Of a stretch of DNA of 7,123 bases, positions 1-6,578 are shown one piece after another. Numbering within the stretch: position 1 is the first letter of the stretch; each line of letters starts with the position of its first letter. Below the pieces are notes generated by a model. That model did not search any database, was not told the origin of the DNA, and was given only the letters and a program-made list of their open reading frames with translations. A program made the translations under genes and the position numbers. The DNA lies in the NCBI GenBank assembly GCA_964648365.1, contig CAZYLK010000247.1, positions 1 through 7,123 on the forward strand, written 5' to 3'. The stretch comes from SURF-32 sp964648365 (GTDB lineage: Bacteria > Planctomycetota > Phycisphaerae > UBA1845).

Positions 1-47
1 TGGAGGCGTTCGAGCTGAAGAAGGCGGGCGCGGTCGTCGCGTCGTAG
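1..47 (+). CDS. C-terminal tail of an unidentified protein (5' truncated)
   Basis: The frame entering at the left edge reads EAFELKKAGAVVAS and ends at TAG (45-47). Only about 15 residues are visible, so neither the family nor the coding status is certain. The tail is lysine/alanine-rich with no motif I recognise. If real, the gene runs convergently with the ligase gene, whose stop lies at 230, leaving 182 bases between the two stops. No strong U-tract terminator follows it. Other frames through this short stretch are equally short, so the call rests on an open frame plus plausible composition only. Confidence 0.35.
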   Translation, partial: EAFELKKAGAVVAS

Positions 48-204
48 CCAGGCCCGGGTTCGACTGGACGCGGTGATCAGCCAGATGCGCGCGGCTCAAA
101 GCCCCCTCGCGCCCGCCGCCGCTGCCGCGCATTGAACGCCCTTCCCGCGCTGACCCCGTTCCTGATCCACCCGCAATAGGCAATAGCGGTCCGCGAATCG
201 GCGG

Positions 205-225
205 CATCTGCGCGATCTGCGGATG
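205..225 (-). terminator. possible hairpin just past the ligA stop
   Basis: CATCTGC (205-211) can pair with GCGGATG (219-225): seven pairs including one G-T wobble, around a 7-base loop. On the minus strand the hairpin begins 4 bases after the ligase stop codon, where a terminator would sit. No U-tract follows, so it is not a classical intrinsic terminator. It could be chance in GC-rich DNA. Confidence 0.2.
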
Positions 226-229
226 TCTT

Positions 230-2716
230 CTACCCGCCCCCCCCCAGCGCCATGAACGCCGCTTCGTCCATCGTCTCCACCTTGAGTTCCCTGGCCCTGG
301 CCAGTTTGGACCCGGCCGACTCGCCGTAGATGAGCAGGTCCGTCTTGCTGCTGACGCTGCCCGCCGGTTTGCCGCCGAGTTGCTTGATCCGATCCTGTGC
401 CTCCTTGCGCGACAGCGACGACAGCGTTCCCGTCAGCACCACGGTCATGCCCGCCAGCGGCTGGTCGTCCGCCATCTCCCGTTTCGGCTGGGTCATGTTG
501 ACGCCGGCGCACCGCAGATGATCGATGACGCCGCGACCGCGCGCGGACGTCATGAAGTGCCGGAGGCTGGCGGCCACTTCCGGACCGACGCCGTCCACCT
601 CGCACAACTTCTCTTCGTCTGCCTCACGAATCGCAGCCATGTCGCCGAAGTGCTCGGCAATCAGTTCGGCCGTGGAGCCGCCGACGTGACGGATGTTGAG
701 CGCCGCGAGCACGCGCGACAGCGGCAGCGCCTTGCTCGCCTCGATGCCGGCGAGGAACCGATCCGTGTGCTTTTCGCCGAACGTGTTGGGGAACTTCAAC
801 GTGACGAGTTCGGCCCGTTTTTCGTGCAGGCTGAGCAGATCGGCCGGCCGGCGCGCCAGGCCCGATTCAACCAGCTTTTCCACCAGCACCGGCCCCGCCC
901 CGCTGACACCGGCGGCCTTGAGGAACTTCTGCAAAGACTCGCGCAGGCGCTTCACCGTTGCAGCATCGAGCGCGTCGGCGTCGAAGAGGTCGGCTGATCC
1001 TGATGCCGCGCCGGCAAGGAAGTTCGACAGCGCGTCCCGCGCGTTGGCGGACAGATTCAGCTTGTCCAGCTGAGTCGCCTCCGCACCGAGCAACGCCGCG
1101 ACGGACTTGAATGCCGATGCCAGCGCCTCAACCGCCGGGGGCGTCAGCCCCGGCAGCTTCATTTTCGTCAACACGTCTTTAGCATTCGCATCTCGAATCG
1201 CGTCGATGCCCGCGAGGAGTTGATCCGCTTTCTTGTCGCCCAGATCCTTGTCCGGAAGGTCCAGCATTGCGAGTTCATCGCGCTTCTTATGCAGTTCGTA
1301 GAGGTCGGCGAATTCTGACAGGTAGCCCTTCTCCACCAGCGTTTCGATCAACACATGGCCGGCGCCCTCGATGTCCATCTGGTTGCGGCCGCAGAAGAAC
1401 TTCAGACGCTCTCTGAGCTGGGCCGGACACGACGGATTGATGCACCGGATGTAGACGCCGCCTTCGTCCTGCTCCACCTCGCCGCCGCACACCGGGCACT
1501 CGGTGGGGCGCTCGACGCGCTTGGCAGCCCTCGGGCGCTTCTCCGCAACCACGCCGACAACCTGCGGGATAATCTCGCCTGCCTTCTCGACCAGGACCGT
1601 ATCGCCGACGTGGACGTCGAGCCGATCGACCTGGTCGAAGTTGTGCAGCGAGGCATGCCGCACCGTCGTGCCGGAAAGCTGCATCGGCTCCATCACCGCC
1701 CTCGGCGTGATCGTGCCCAGCTTGCCCACCTGATAGTCCACGCGCAGCAGCACGCTCTCCGCCCGCTCGGCCTCGAACTTGAACGCGATGCACCAGCGCG
1801 GGTACTTGCTGGTCGAGCCGAGCTCTTCCCGCTGGTGCAGCGAATCGACCTTGATGACCAGGCCGTCCGTGATGTACGGCAGGTCGTGGCGCTTCCTGTC
1901 CCAGCGATGCACGGCTTCCAGCACGGCGTCGATGTTCGCCGCCCGCTCGGCATCGGGATTGACCGGGATGCCCCACCGGTCGAACGCCGCGAACAGATCG
2001 GCATGCGTCTCGAACGGATTCGTGGAAAGCTCGCCGTAGCCGTGGGCGATGAACCGCAATCCACGGCCGGCGACGTTGCGGGCGTCAAGCTGCTTGAGCG
2101 TGCCCGCCGTGGCGTTGCGCGGATTGGCGAACGTCGCCAGTCCCTCGTCGGCACGTTTTTCGTTAAACGCCTCGAACGCCTTCAGCGGCCAGAAGACCTC
2201 GCCGCGCACCTCGACGACCTCGGGCACGTCGCTGCCCTTCAACGACAGCGGCACGGATCGAAGCGTCCGCACGTTGTGGGTGATGTCGTCGCCGGTGACG
2301 CCATCGCCGCGCGAGGCCGCCAGCGCCAGTCTGCCGCCCTCGTACCGCAGCGACACGGCCACGCCGTCGATCTTCGGGTCGATCACGTACGAATACGGGT
2401 CGCCGCCAAGCCCCTTCGCGACGCGCTCGTCGAACTCGCGAAGCTGCGTCTCGTCGTAGGTGTTGTCGATCGACCGCATGGGCACGGCGTGGGTGACGTG
2501 GGCGAACCCCTCGATCGGCCGCCCGGAGACGCGCTGCGTGGGCGAATCCGGCGTCACCAGTTCCGGATGCTTCGTCTCCAGCGCAACGAGTTCCGCCATC
2601 AGCGCGTCATAGGCGCGGTCGCTGATGCTGGGCGCGGCCGCGACGTAGTAAAGATGGTCGTGGCGGCGAATCTCGTCACGCAGTTCGGCAAGGCGCTTCT
2701 CGGGGGACTTGGCCAT
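230..2716 (-). CDS. ligA: NAD-dependent DNA ligase LigA with a duplicated HhH domain
   Basis: This enzyme seals nicks in duplex DNA during replication and repair using NAD+, via a lysine-AMP intermediate. Domains in order: Ia plus start of the adenylation domain (1-110, with HDHLYY at 20-25 and ISDRAYDAL at 31-39); adenylation motif KIDG at 115-118 with nucleophile K115; DGLVIKV (284-290); an OB fold with VGDTVLVEKAGEIIPQVVG (370-388); a Cys4 zinc finger (C407, C410, C425, C430); an HhH region (about 433-745); and a C-terminal BRCT domain (about 752-828, LAGMTVVLTGTLSSLSR). All catalytic parts are intact. The protein is 828 residues against a usual 660-700. The excess lies in the HhH region, which is present twice: 451-488 matches 606-643 at 21 of 38 positions without gaps. 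The start (MAKSPEKRLAELRDEI) fits the family's N-terminus. No clear Shine-Dalgarno precedes it, and CATAAT lies 8 bases upstream. It is divergent from the alkylation repair gene. Confidence 0.97.
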   Translation of the reverse strand: MAKSPEKRLAELRDEIRRHDHLYYVAAAPSISDRAYDALMAELVALETKHPELVTPDSPTQRVSGRPIEGFAHVTHAVPMRSIDNTYDETQLREFDERVAKGLGGDPYSYVIDPKIDGVAVSLRYEGGRLALAASRGDGVTGDDITHNVRTLRSVPLSLKGSDVPEVVEVRGEVFWPLKAFEAFNEKRADEGLATFANPRNATAGTLKQLDARNVAGRGLRFIAHGYGELSTNPFETHADLFAAFDRWGIPVNPDAERAANIDAVLEAVHRWDRKRHDLPYITDGLVIKVDSLHQREELGSTSKYPRWCIAFKFEAERAESVLLRVDYQVGKLGTITPRAVMEPMQLSGTTVRHASLHNFDQVDRLDVHVGDTVLVEKAGEIIPQVVGVVAEKRPRAAKRVERPTECPVCGGEVEQDEGGVYIRCINPSCPAQLRERLKFFCGRNQMDIEGAGHVLIETLVEKGYLSEFADLYELHKKRDELAMLDLPDKDLGDKKADQLLAGIDAIRDANAKDVLTKMKLPGLTPPAVEALASAFKSVAALLGAEATQLDKLNLSANARDALSNFLAGAASGSADLFDADALDAATVKRLRESLQKFLKAAGVSGAGPVLVEKLVESGLARRPADLLSLHEKRAELVTLKFPNTFGEKHTDRFLAGIEASKALPLSRVLAALNIRHVGGSTAELIAEHFGDMAAIREADEEKLCEVDGVGPEVAASLRHFMTSARGRGVIDHLRCAGVNMTQPKREMADDQPLAGMTVVLTGTLSSLSRKEAQDRIKQLGGKPAGSVSSKTDLLIYGESAGSKLARARELKVETMDEAAFMALGGGG
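737..1366 (-). repeat. internal protein-level duplication within ligA (HhH domain)
   Basis: LigA residues 451-506 (bases 1366-1199) and 606-660 (bases 901-737) are homologous. They share GAG-VL-E-LVE-G, then ADL--LH-KR-EL--L--P, then G-K--D--LAGI-A. The offset is 155 residues, dropping to 154 after one deletion. Identity is 21 of 38 in the first ungapped block and 8 of 15 in the second. The first copy keeps the normal MDIEG opening. The second keeps the normal later HhH motifs (LNIRHVG at 673-679 and VDGVGPEVA at 707-715). The copies have diverged, so this is an old duplication rather than an assembly artefact. Confidence 0.85.
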
Positions 2717-2724
2717 GATGCCGC

Positions 2725-2730
2725 ATTATG
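2725..2730 (-). promoter_or_regulatory. -10-like element CATAAT before ligA
   Basis: On the minus strand CATAAT (5 of 6 to TATAAT) ends 8 bases before the ligA ATG. No convincing -35 sits 16-18 bases further upstream. Transcription from here would begin at or next to the ATG, giving a leaderless mRNA, which agrees with the missing Shine-Dalgarno. Prediction from sequence only. Confidence 0.35.
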
Positions 2731-2811
2731 CCGCCACGCCGGCCAGGCGGCGAGCGGCGGGTGGCCGGTCAATCCCGCCGCCGATCACCGGAAACCGGGA
2801 CTTGCAGCCCG

Positions 2812-2839
2812 TTGGACCGCGGCCCGCCCTCGCTAAAAT
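2812..2839 (+). promoter_or_regulatory. sigma70-like promoter for the alkylation repair gene
   Basis: TTGGAC (2812-2817, 3 of 6 to TTGACA) is separated by 16 bases from TAAAAT (2834-2839, 5 of 6 to TATAAT). The -10 ends 7 bases before the ATG at 2847, so the transcript would be leaderless or nearly so. This agrees with the lack of a Shine-Dalgarno site. If the promoter is real, the in-frame ATG at 2838, which overlaps the -10, cannot be the start. Confidence 0.4.
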
Positions 2840-2846
2840 GGCCGGC

Positions 2847-3512
2847 ATGACGGTCAAAGAGATCCTCAAGCAACTCGAATCGCTCGGCGACGAGAAGCGC
2901 CGGGTGCACAACATCAAGGCTGGCGCCGGGGACAATCAGTTCGGCGTCAAGATGGGCGACATCCGCGCGCTGGCCAAGAAGATCAAGACAGATCACAAGC
3001 TGGCCCTGGCCCTGTGGGAGACCGGCAACGAGGACGCCCGGTTCCTGGCGACCCTCGTGATCGATCCGAAGGCCCTTTCGGCCGCGGAACTGGATCGCCT
3101 GGTGCGATCGGTCACGTTCGCGTACGTGGCCGACTGGCTGATGTCTTACGTTGTCAAGCAGCACGCGGACAAGGAGACGCTTCGGCAGGAGTGGATGACT
3201 TCCGACGATCGGATGGCCGCCCGCGCCGGATGGGCGCTGACGGCCGGCCGCGTCGCCAAAGACGCCAAGGGGCTGGACGTGGCCGCGCTGTTGGATCGCA
3301 TCGAGTCCGAACTGGGCGCCGCCGATCCGATGGTGCAATGGACGATGAACGGCTGCCTGGCCGAAATCGGCATCCACTTCCCCAAACACCGCAAACGGGC
3401 CATCGCCATCGGGGAAAAGCTGGGCGTTTATCGCGACTATCCCGTCTCGAAGGGATGCACGTCGCCTTTTGCGCCGATCTGGATCAACGAGATGGTGAAG
3501 CGGCAGGGATGA
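2847..3512 (+). CDS. DNA alkylation repair protein, AlkD-like HEAT-repeat family
   Basis: A 221-residue protein of the DNA alkylation repair family (COG4912/PF08713 type), built of helical HEAT-like repeats that cradle DNA. Characterised AlkD members are glycosylases that remove alkylated purines without flipping the base; activity of this shorter subfamily is inferred. Visible signatures include FGVKMGDIRALAKKI (32-46), LWETGNEDARFLATLVID (56-73), SVTFAYVADWL (88-98), SDDRMAARAGWALTA (119-133), VQWTMNGCLAEIG (163-175) and the basic C-terminus YPVSKGCTSPFAPIWINEM (198-216). No signal peptide or membrane segment is seen, so the protein should be cytoplasmic. I chose the ATG at 2847 (MTVKEILKQL) because a TAAAAT hexamer overlaps the alternative ATG at 2838, which would add only MAG. 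The frame is open upstream to 2709, but that part runs into the ligA start and is not family-like. It is divergent from ligA, another DNA repair gene. Confidence 0.88.
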   Translation: MTVKEILKQLESLGDEKRRVHNIKAGAGDNQFGVKMGDIRALAKKIKTDHKLALALWETGNEDARFLATLVIDPKALSAAELDRLVRSVTFAYVADWLMSYVVKQHADKETLRQEWMTSDDRMAARAGWALTAGRVAKDAKGLDVAALLDRIESELGAADPMVQWTMNGCLAEIGIHFPKHRKRAIAIGEKLGVYRDYPVSKGCTSPFAPIWINEMVKRQG

Positions 3513-3574
3513 ACGGCTCACCGTGGAATGTCGGGAATGTGTCCACCGGCTGTTCCGTTGTCGTGGGTGCGTGA

Positions 3575-3595
3575 CACTTTGAGCCGCTCAAGGTG
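3575..3595 (+). terminator. 9-bp hairpin downstream of the alkylation repair gene
   Basis: CACTTTGAG (3575-3583) pairs with CTCAAGGTG (3587-3595) around a CCG loop, with one T-G wobble. It begins 63 bases after the stop at 3512. There is no U-tract on either strand, so termination is a guess. It could instead belong to the neighbouring palindromic element. Confidence 0.35.
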
Positions 3596-3615
3596 GGCGT
3601 GCCCCGAGCGTGGAT

Positions 3616-3735
3616 CGGGTGGCATCGGCCGGAGGCGGACCGGAGGCAGGCCGTGGTATGTTGGAACCCAATGTTCCCTAGTGCTGCACGCCGGCTGCGC
3701 TCACCACGGCCTCGAAGACGAGACCGTGCCACCCG
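3616..3735. repeat. nested inverted-repeat element
   Basis: There are two perfect, concentric inverted repeats. The outer arms are CGGGTGGCA (3616-3624) and TGCCACCCG (3727-3735). The inner arms are AGGCCGTGGT (3648-3657) and ACCACGGCCT (3703-3712). The 45-base inner loop carries a further small hairpin, GGAAC-ccaat-GTTCC (3663-3677). The layout could fold as a long branched stem in RNA or single-stranded DNA, as in a MITE, REP-type repeat or structured RNA. No transposase or target-site duplication was identified. Confidence 0.55.
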
Positions 3736-3902
3736 CCCTTGGCACCCGCCGAACCTGTCACGCACCCCGGTTCCGGTGTTGATCTCCTTACGGTTGCAGC
3801 GCGCGTCGGGCTATGCAAAGATACGCATCGAGTGCCCCGTGCATCGACGACAGTCGGCATCGCCGAACCCGAGACGGACACAGCGTAATGACGATACCCT
3901 CT

Positions 3903-3974
3903 TCCCTGACTCCCTGACCCCCTCACTCCCTTACTCCCTTACTCCCTTACTCCCTGACTCCCTGACTCCCTGAG
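3903..3974 (+). repeat. tandem octamer array, nine units of TCCCTGAC type
   Basis: Nine contiguous 8-base units fill 72 bases: TCCCTGAC twice, CCCCTCAC once, TCCCTTAC three times, TCCCTGAC twice, then TCCCTGAG. Variants cluster, with the TTAC units in the middle, as expected from local unit duplication. The array ends 15 bases before the ATG of the permease gene, so it probably lies in that gene's 5' leader. On the plus strand it is pyrimidine-rich and free of Shine-Dalgarno-like motifs. Confidence 0.93.
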
Positions 3975-3989
3975 AACCGAGCGAAACGA

Positions 3990-5195
3990 ATGTTCTTCCT
4001 CCGAATGCTCTTGGCCGCCGCTCGAAGTCTGAAGGCGAACTTCGTTCGCTCGATCCTGGCCATCCTCGGGATCGTCATCGGCGTGGGCACCGTCATCTCC
4101 GCCATGGGTGTCGTCGAAGGCGCCACGCGCGATCTGATGCGCGACATGAGCAAGGTCGGCTCGAACGTCATGTGGGTCCGCCCGGGCAGCACCCGCCGCG
4201 GCGGCGTCACCATCGCCAGCGTGAAGCCGCTCAGCCCCGAGGACGTCGACGACATGCTCGACGAACCGTCCGTGGCCGCGGCCGCGCCGGAGATCCTGCG
4301 TTTCGACCAGATCAAGTTCGGCGCCAAGAACGAGTACGGCCAGGTCGTCGGCACGCGGGAGGAGTTCTTTTCGGTCTTCAGCTATGAGCCGCAGACCGGC
4401 CGCTCGCTCAACCGGGCCGATACCATCGCCCGCCGCCGCGTGGCGGTGCTCGGTTCGGAAATGGCCAAGGATCTTTTCGAAAACCGCTCGCCCATCGGCG
4501 AACAGATCCGCATCGCCCGCGACGCCTTTACGGTGATCGGCGTCATGAAGGAGAAGGGCGTGGTCGGCTTCGCCAACTTCGACAAGCAGGTGTACGTGCC
4601 CATCACGCGGGCGATGTCGATGTACAACGTGCGCACGCTCTCGCAGATCAGCGTCTGCGGCGAGGACCGGGCGGACATGGAGGAAGCACGGTCAGCCATC
4701 GCGGCCGTGCTGCGCCGCAAACATCGCCTCCAGCTCGGCGAAGGCGACGACTTCAGCATCACTTCGCAGAAGGAGATGTTCGAGCAGGTCACTACCATGA
4801 GGACGACTCTGCAGAGTCTCTTCTTCGCAATCAGCGGCATCTCGCTGATCGTCGGCGGCTTCGGCATCATGAACATCATGCTCGTGTCGGTCACGGAGCG
4901 CACCCGCGAGATCGGCGTGCGCATGGCGGTCGGGGCGTATCGTGGCGACATCATGACGCAGTTTCTCGGCGAGAGCGGCATGATCTGCGTCGTCGGCGCG
5001 CCGCTGGGCATCGCGCTGGGCTGGTTTCTCAACCGCGTGGTAGAAATCCGCTACGCCCCGCTCAAGCCCATCATCGCGTCCGACATCGTGCTGATTGCCG
5101 TCGGCGTCGCCATCGCCACCGGCATCGTCAGCGGCCTCTACCCCGCCTGGCGTGCCAGCCGGCTGAACCCGGTGGACGCGCTGCGGTATGAGTAG
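3990..5195 (+). CDS. ABC transporter permease, MacB/FtsX type
   Basis: A 401-residue inner-membrane permease of the MacB/LolC/FtsX class. Transmembrane segments are predicted at about 20-43 (SILAILGIVIGVGTVISAMG), 275-300, 327-349 and 362-386. A large extracytoplasmic MacB-type periplasmic core domain (about 44-270) lies between the first and second. TERTREIGVRMAVGA (302-316), before the third helix, is the family's conserved cytoplasmic segment that contacts the ATPase. The C-terminus PAWRASRLNPVDALRYE is also typical. Such permeases pair with a MacB/LolD-like ATPase and often a membrane-fusion protein, and use ATP to move substrates at or across the envelope (macrolides, peptides or lipoproteins). 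The substrate cannot be predicted here. No ATPase partner lies next to it in the window, which is unusual. The start at 3990 gives the family-like N-terminus; only weak purine stretches precede it, directly after the octamer array. Confidence 0.93.
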   Translation: MFFLRMLLAAARSLKANFVRSILAILGIVIGVGTVISAMGVVEGATRDLMRDMSKVGSNVMWVRPGSTRRGGVTIASVKPLSPEDVDDMLDEPSVAAAAPEILRFDQIKFGAKNEYGQVVGTREEFFSVFSYEPQTGRSLNRADTIARRRVAVLGSEMAKDLFENRSPIGEQIRIARDAFTVIGVMKEKGVVGFANFDKQVYVPITRAMSMYNVRTLSQISVCGEDRADMEEARSAIAAVLRRKHRLQLGEGDDFSITSQKEMFEQVTTMRTTLQSLFFAISGISLIVGGFGIMNIMLVSVTERTREIGVRMAVGAYRGDIMTQFLGESGMICVVGAPLGIALGWFLNRVVEIRYAPLKPIIASDIVLIAVGVAIATGIVSGLYPAWRASRLNPVDALRYE

Positions 5196-5374
5196 GGGCC
5201 GTGCTGCGTGCTGGTACGACGATTGCCCGCAAGGTGGGGTTGATCGCGCCGATTTGCGAAACAAGGTGAGCTGTGGCACCATGCCTCGGCTCCGGCGGGA
5301 CTCACGCGGTTCCCGGACTACGTTGATGCGCCTGCTGGATGATTGGGACGCCGATACCGCGGGGCGCGTCCTGT

Positions 5375-5378
5375 AGGA
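5375..5378 (+). promoter_or_regulatory. ribosome binding site AGGA for the ATPase gene
   Basis: AGGA lies 6 bases before the ATG at 5385 and supports that start. A second purine motif, GAGG (5381-5384), lies 9 bases before the in-frame ATG at 5394, so the start could be three codons later. An upstream TTG at 5343 in the same frame has no such support. Confidence 0.45.
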
Positions 5379-5384
5379 TCGAGG

Positions 5385-6578
5385 ATGCGCCTCATGCTGT
5401 TCGACGTGATGCCGCTTTATGAATTGACGCTCAGGGGCGTGCTGTCGTTCGGGCCGGACACGCCGGCGCTGGAGCTTCGGCGGTTGAACGTCCTGATCGG
5501 ACCCAACGGTTCGGGAAAGTCCAACGTGCTTGCGGCGCTGGACGTGCTGCGATCTTCAGCGAACAAGCTTGCCGCCCCGATCCGTCGGCCCGGCAGCGGG
5601 GGTGTCACGGAGTGGATTTGGAAGGGTGCGGAATGGGGCCGAGCCGACATTACGGCCCTGGTCGAGTACCCTGCACGCTCTACAACGCTCCTCCATTCCA
5701 TTGCTTTTGAGCAGGCACAAGCGCACTTCCAACTCGCCTCAGAGGTTATCGAAGATGCAGATTGCGATCCGGCTCATTATCCGAGTTGGCTCTACCGGCG
5801 AGGGGAGGGCGGAGCACGATTCTCTCGACCTGGCGCGGACGACATCGTTCTGTCGCGCGATGAAATCTCACTAGAGGAGTCGATCCTATCCCAGCGAAAG
5901 GATCCGCAGCGCTATCCGGAGTTGGCCCACCTGGTCGACATGTACGGCAGCATTCGGCTGTATCGGGACTGGGCGTTCGGCAGGTCGCTCGTCCTTCGCG
6001 GTCCGCAACCGGCCGATCTTCCCAGCGACGTGCTCGAAGAGGACTTTTCCAATCTGGGGCTGTTCCTCAACCGCCTGCGCGGAACACCAGCCACGAAGCG
6101 TGCGATCATTGAGAGGCTCTGCGATCTTTATGCCGGACTCGACGACTTCGACGTGCGCGTCAAGGGCGGCACCGTCGAGGTCCTGCTGACCGAGGGCGAC
6201 TTCACCATACCCGCCAGCCGGCTGTCGGATGGCACGCTCCGCTATCTGTGCCTGCTGGCCATTCTCTGTGACCCAGACCCGCCGGCGCTGATCGGCATTG
6301 AAGAACCGGAACTCGGCCTGCATCCTGACCTGATTCCCAAGATTGCCGATCTGCTCGTGGCCGCCTCCGAGCGGACGCAACTGATCGTCACCACCCACTC
6401 CGACATTCTGGTCGATGCGCTGACCGATCGCCCGGAGGCAGTCGTCGTGGTCGAGAAGCATGACGGGCAGACGCGCATGACGCGTTTGCAGGCGGGCAAC
6501 GAGCTTCAGGAGTGGTTGAAGACGTATCGGCTCGGCCAACTCTGGCTGCGCGGCGAAATCGGGGGGACGCGCTGGTGA
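5385..6578 (+). CDS. AAA/ABC-type P-loop ATPase (OLD/RecF-like), partner of DUF4276 protein
   Basis: A 397-residue soluble ATPase of the AAA_21/OLD-like group, related to the SMC/RecF head. Walker A is GPNGSGKSN (39-47, K45). An insert of about 220 residues with no coiled coil follows. The ABC-signature region is SRLSDGTLRYLCLLAIL (278-294). Walker B is ALIGIEEPE (301-309) with tandem glutamates E306 and E307. The D-loop is GLHPDL and the switch histidine lies in TTHSD (336-340, H338). All ATPase motifs look intact. There is no nuclease domain in the protein itself, so an effector in trans is expected. The next gene starts at GTG inside the stop codon of this one (GTGA, 6575-6578), so the two are almost certainly co-translated. 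The start at 5385 is chosen for AGGA 6 bases upstream; ATGs at 5394 and 5409 are alternatives. The 189-base gap upstream shows no strong promoter. A role in phage defence or DNA maintenance is inferred from architecture. Confidence 0.9.
   Translation: MRLMLFDVMPLYELTLRGVLSFGPDTPALELRRLNVLIGPNGSGKSNVLAALDVLRSSANKLAAPIRRPGSGGVTEWIWKGAEWGRADITALVEYPARSTTLLHSIAFEQAQAHFQLASEVIEDADCDPAHYPSWLYRRGEGGARFSRPGADDIVLSRDEISLEESILSQRKDPQRYPELAHLVDMYGSIRLYRDWAFGRSLVLRGPQPADLPSDVLEEDFSNLGLFLNRLRGTPATKRAIIERLCDLYAGLDDFDVRVKGGTVEVLLTEGDFTIPASRLSDGTLRYLCLLAILCDPDPPALIGIEEPELGLHPDLIPKIADLLVAASERTQLIVTTHSDILVDALTDRPEAVVVVEKHDGQTRMTRLQAGNELQEWLKTYRLGQLWLRGEIGGTRW

Larger units (their letters stand above)
3513..3989. 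other. 477-base intergenic region without a convincing gene
   Basis: Short open frames on both strands overlap here. Their products are rich in R, P, S and T and show no recognisable domain. In order the stretch holds a 9-bp hairpin (3575-3595), a direct repeat CCGGAGGC (3629-3636 and 3640-3647) inside a nested inverted-repeat element (3616-3735), a short direct repeat GCATCGA (3825-3831 and 3841-3847), and a tandem octamer array (3903-3974). I saw no strong promoter for the permease; TTGCAG (3794-3799) and AAAGAT (3817-3822) with 17-base spacing are a weak possibility. It may be a decayed mobile or repetitive element. Confidence 0.6.

Noticed and set aside
1355..2836. Long open frame of 493 codons on the plus strand opposite ligA
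   Set aside because: It lies antisense to a gene with every catalytic motif of LigA. Its product is R/H/L-rich without a recognisable domain, a typical shadow in GC-rich DNA.
2769..3521. 250-codon minus-strand open frame opposite the alkylation repair gene
   Set aside because: The plus strand carries clear family motifs across the same span. The antisense product has no recognisable domain and extends into the intergenic region.
3528..3973. Overlapping plus-strand open frames in the permease upstream region
   Set aside because: They are short, have low-complexity or unrelated composition and run through palindromes and the octamer array. No start is supported by a ribosome binding site.
3903..3974. 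Tandem repeats considered as a CRISPR array
   Set aside because: Units are 8 bases with no spacers and no cas genes nearby.
5343..5384. TTG at 5343 as an earlier start of the ATPase
   Set aside because: The added residues (MGRRYRGARPVGSR) are not family-like, and the ATG at 5385 has AGGA at proper spacing.
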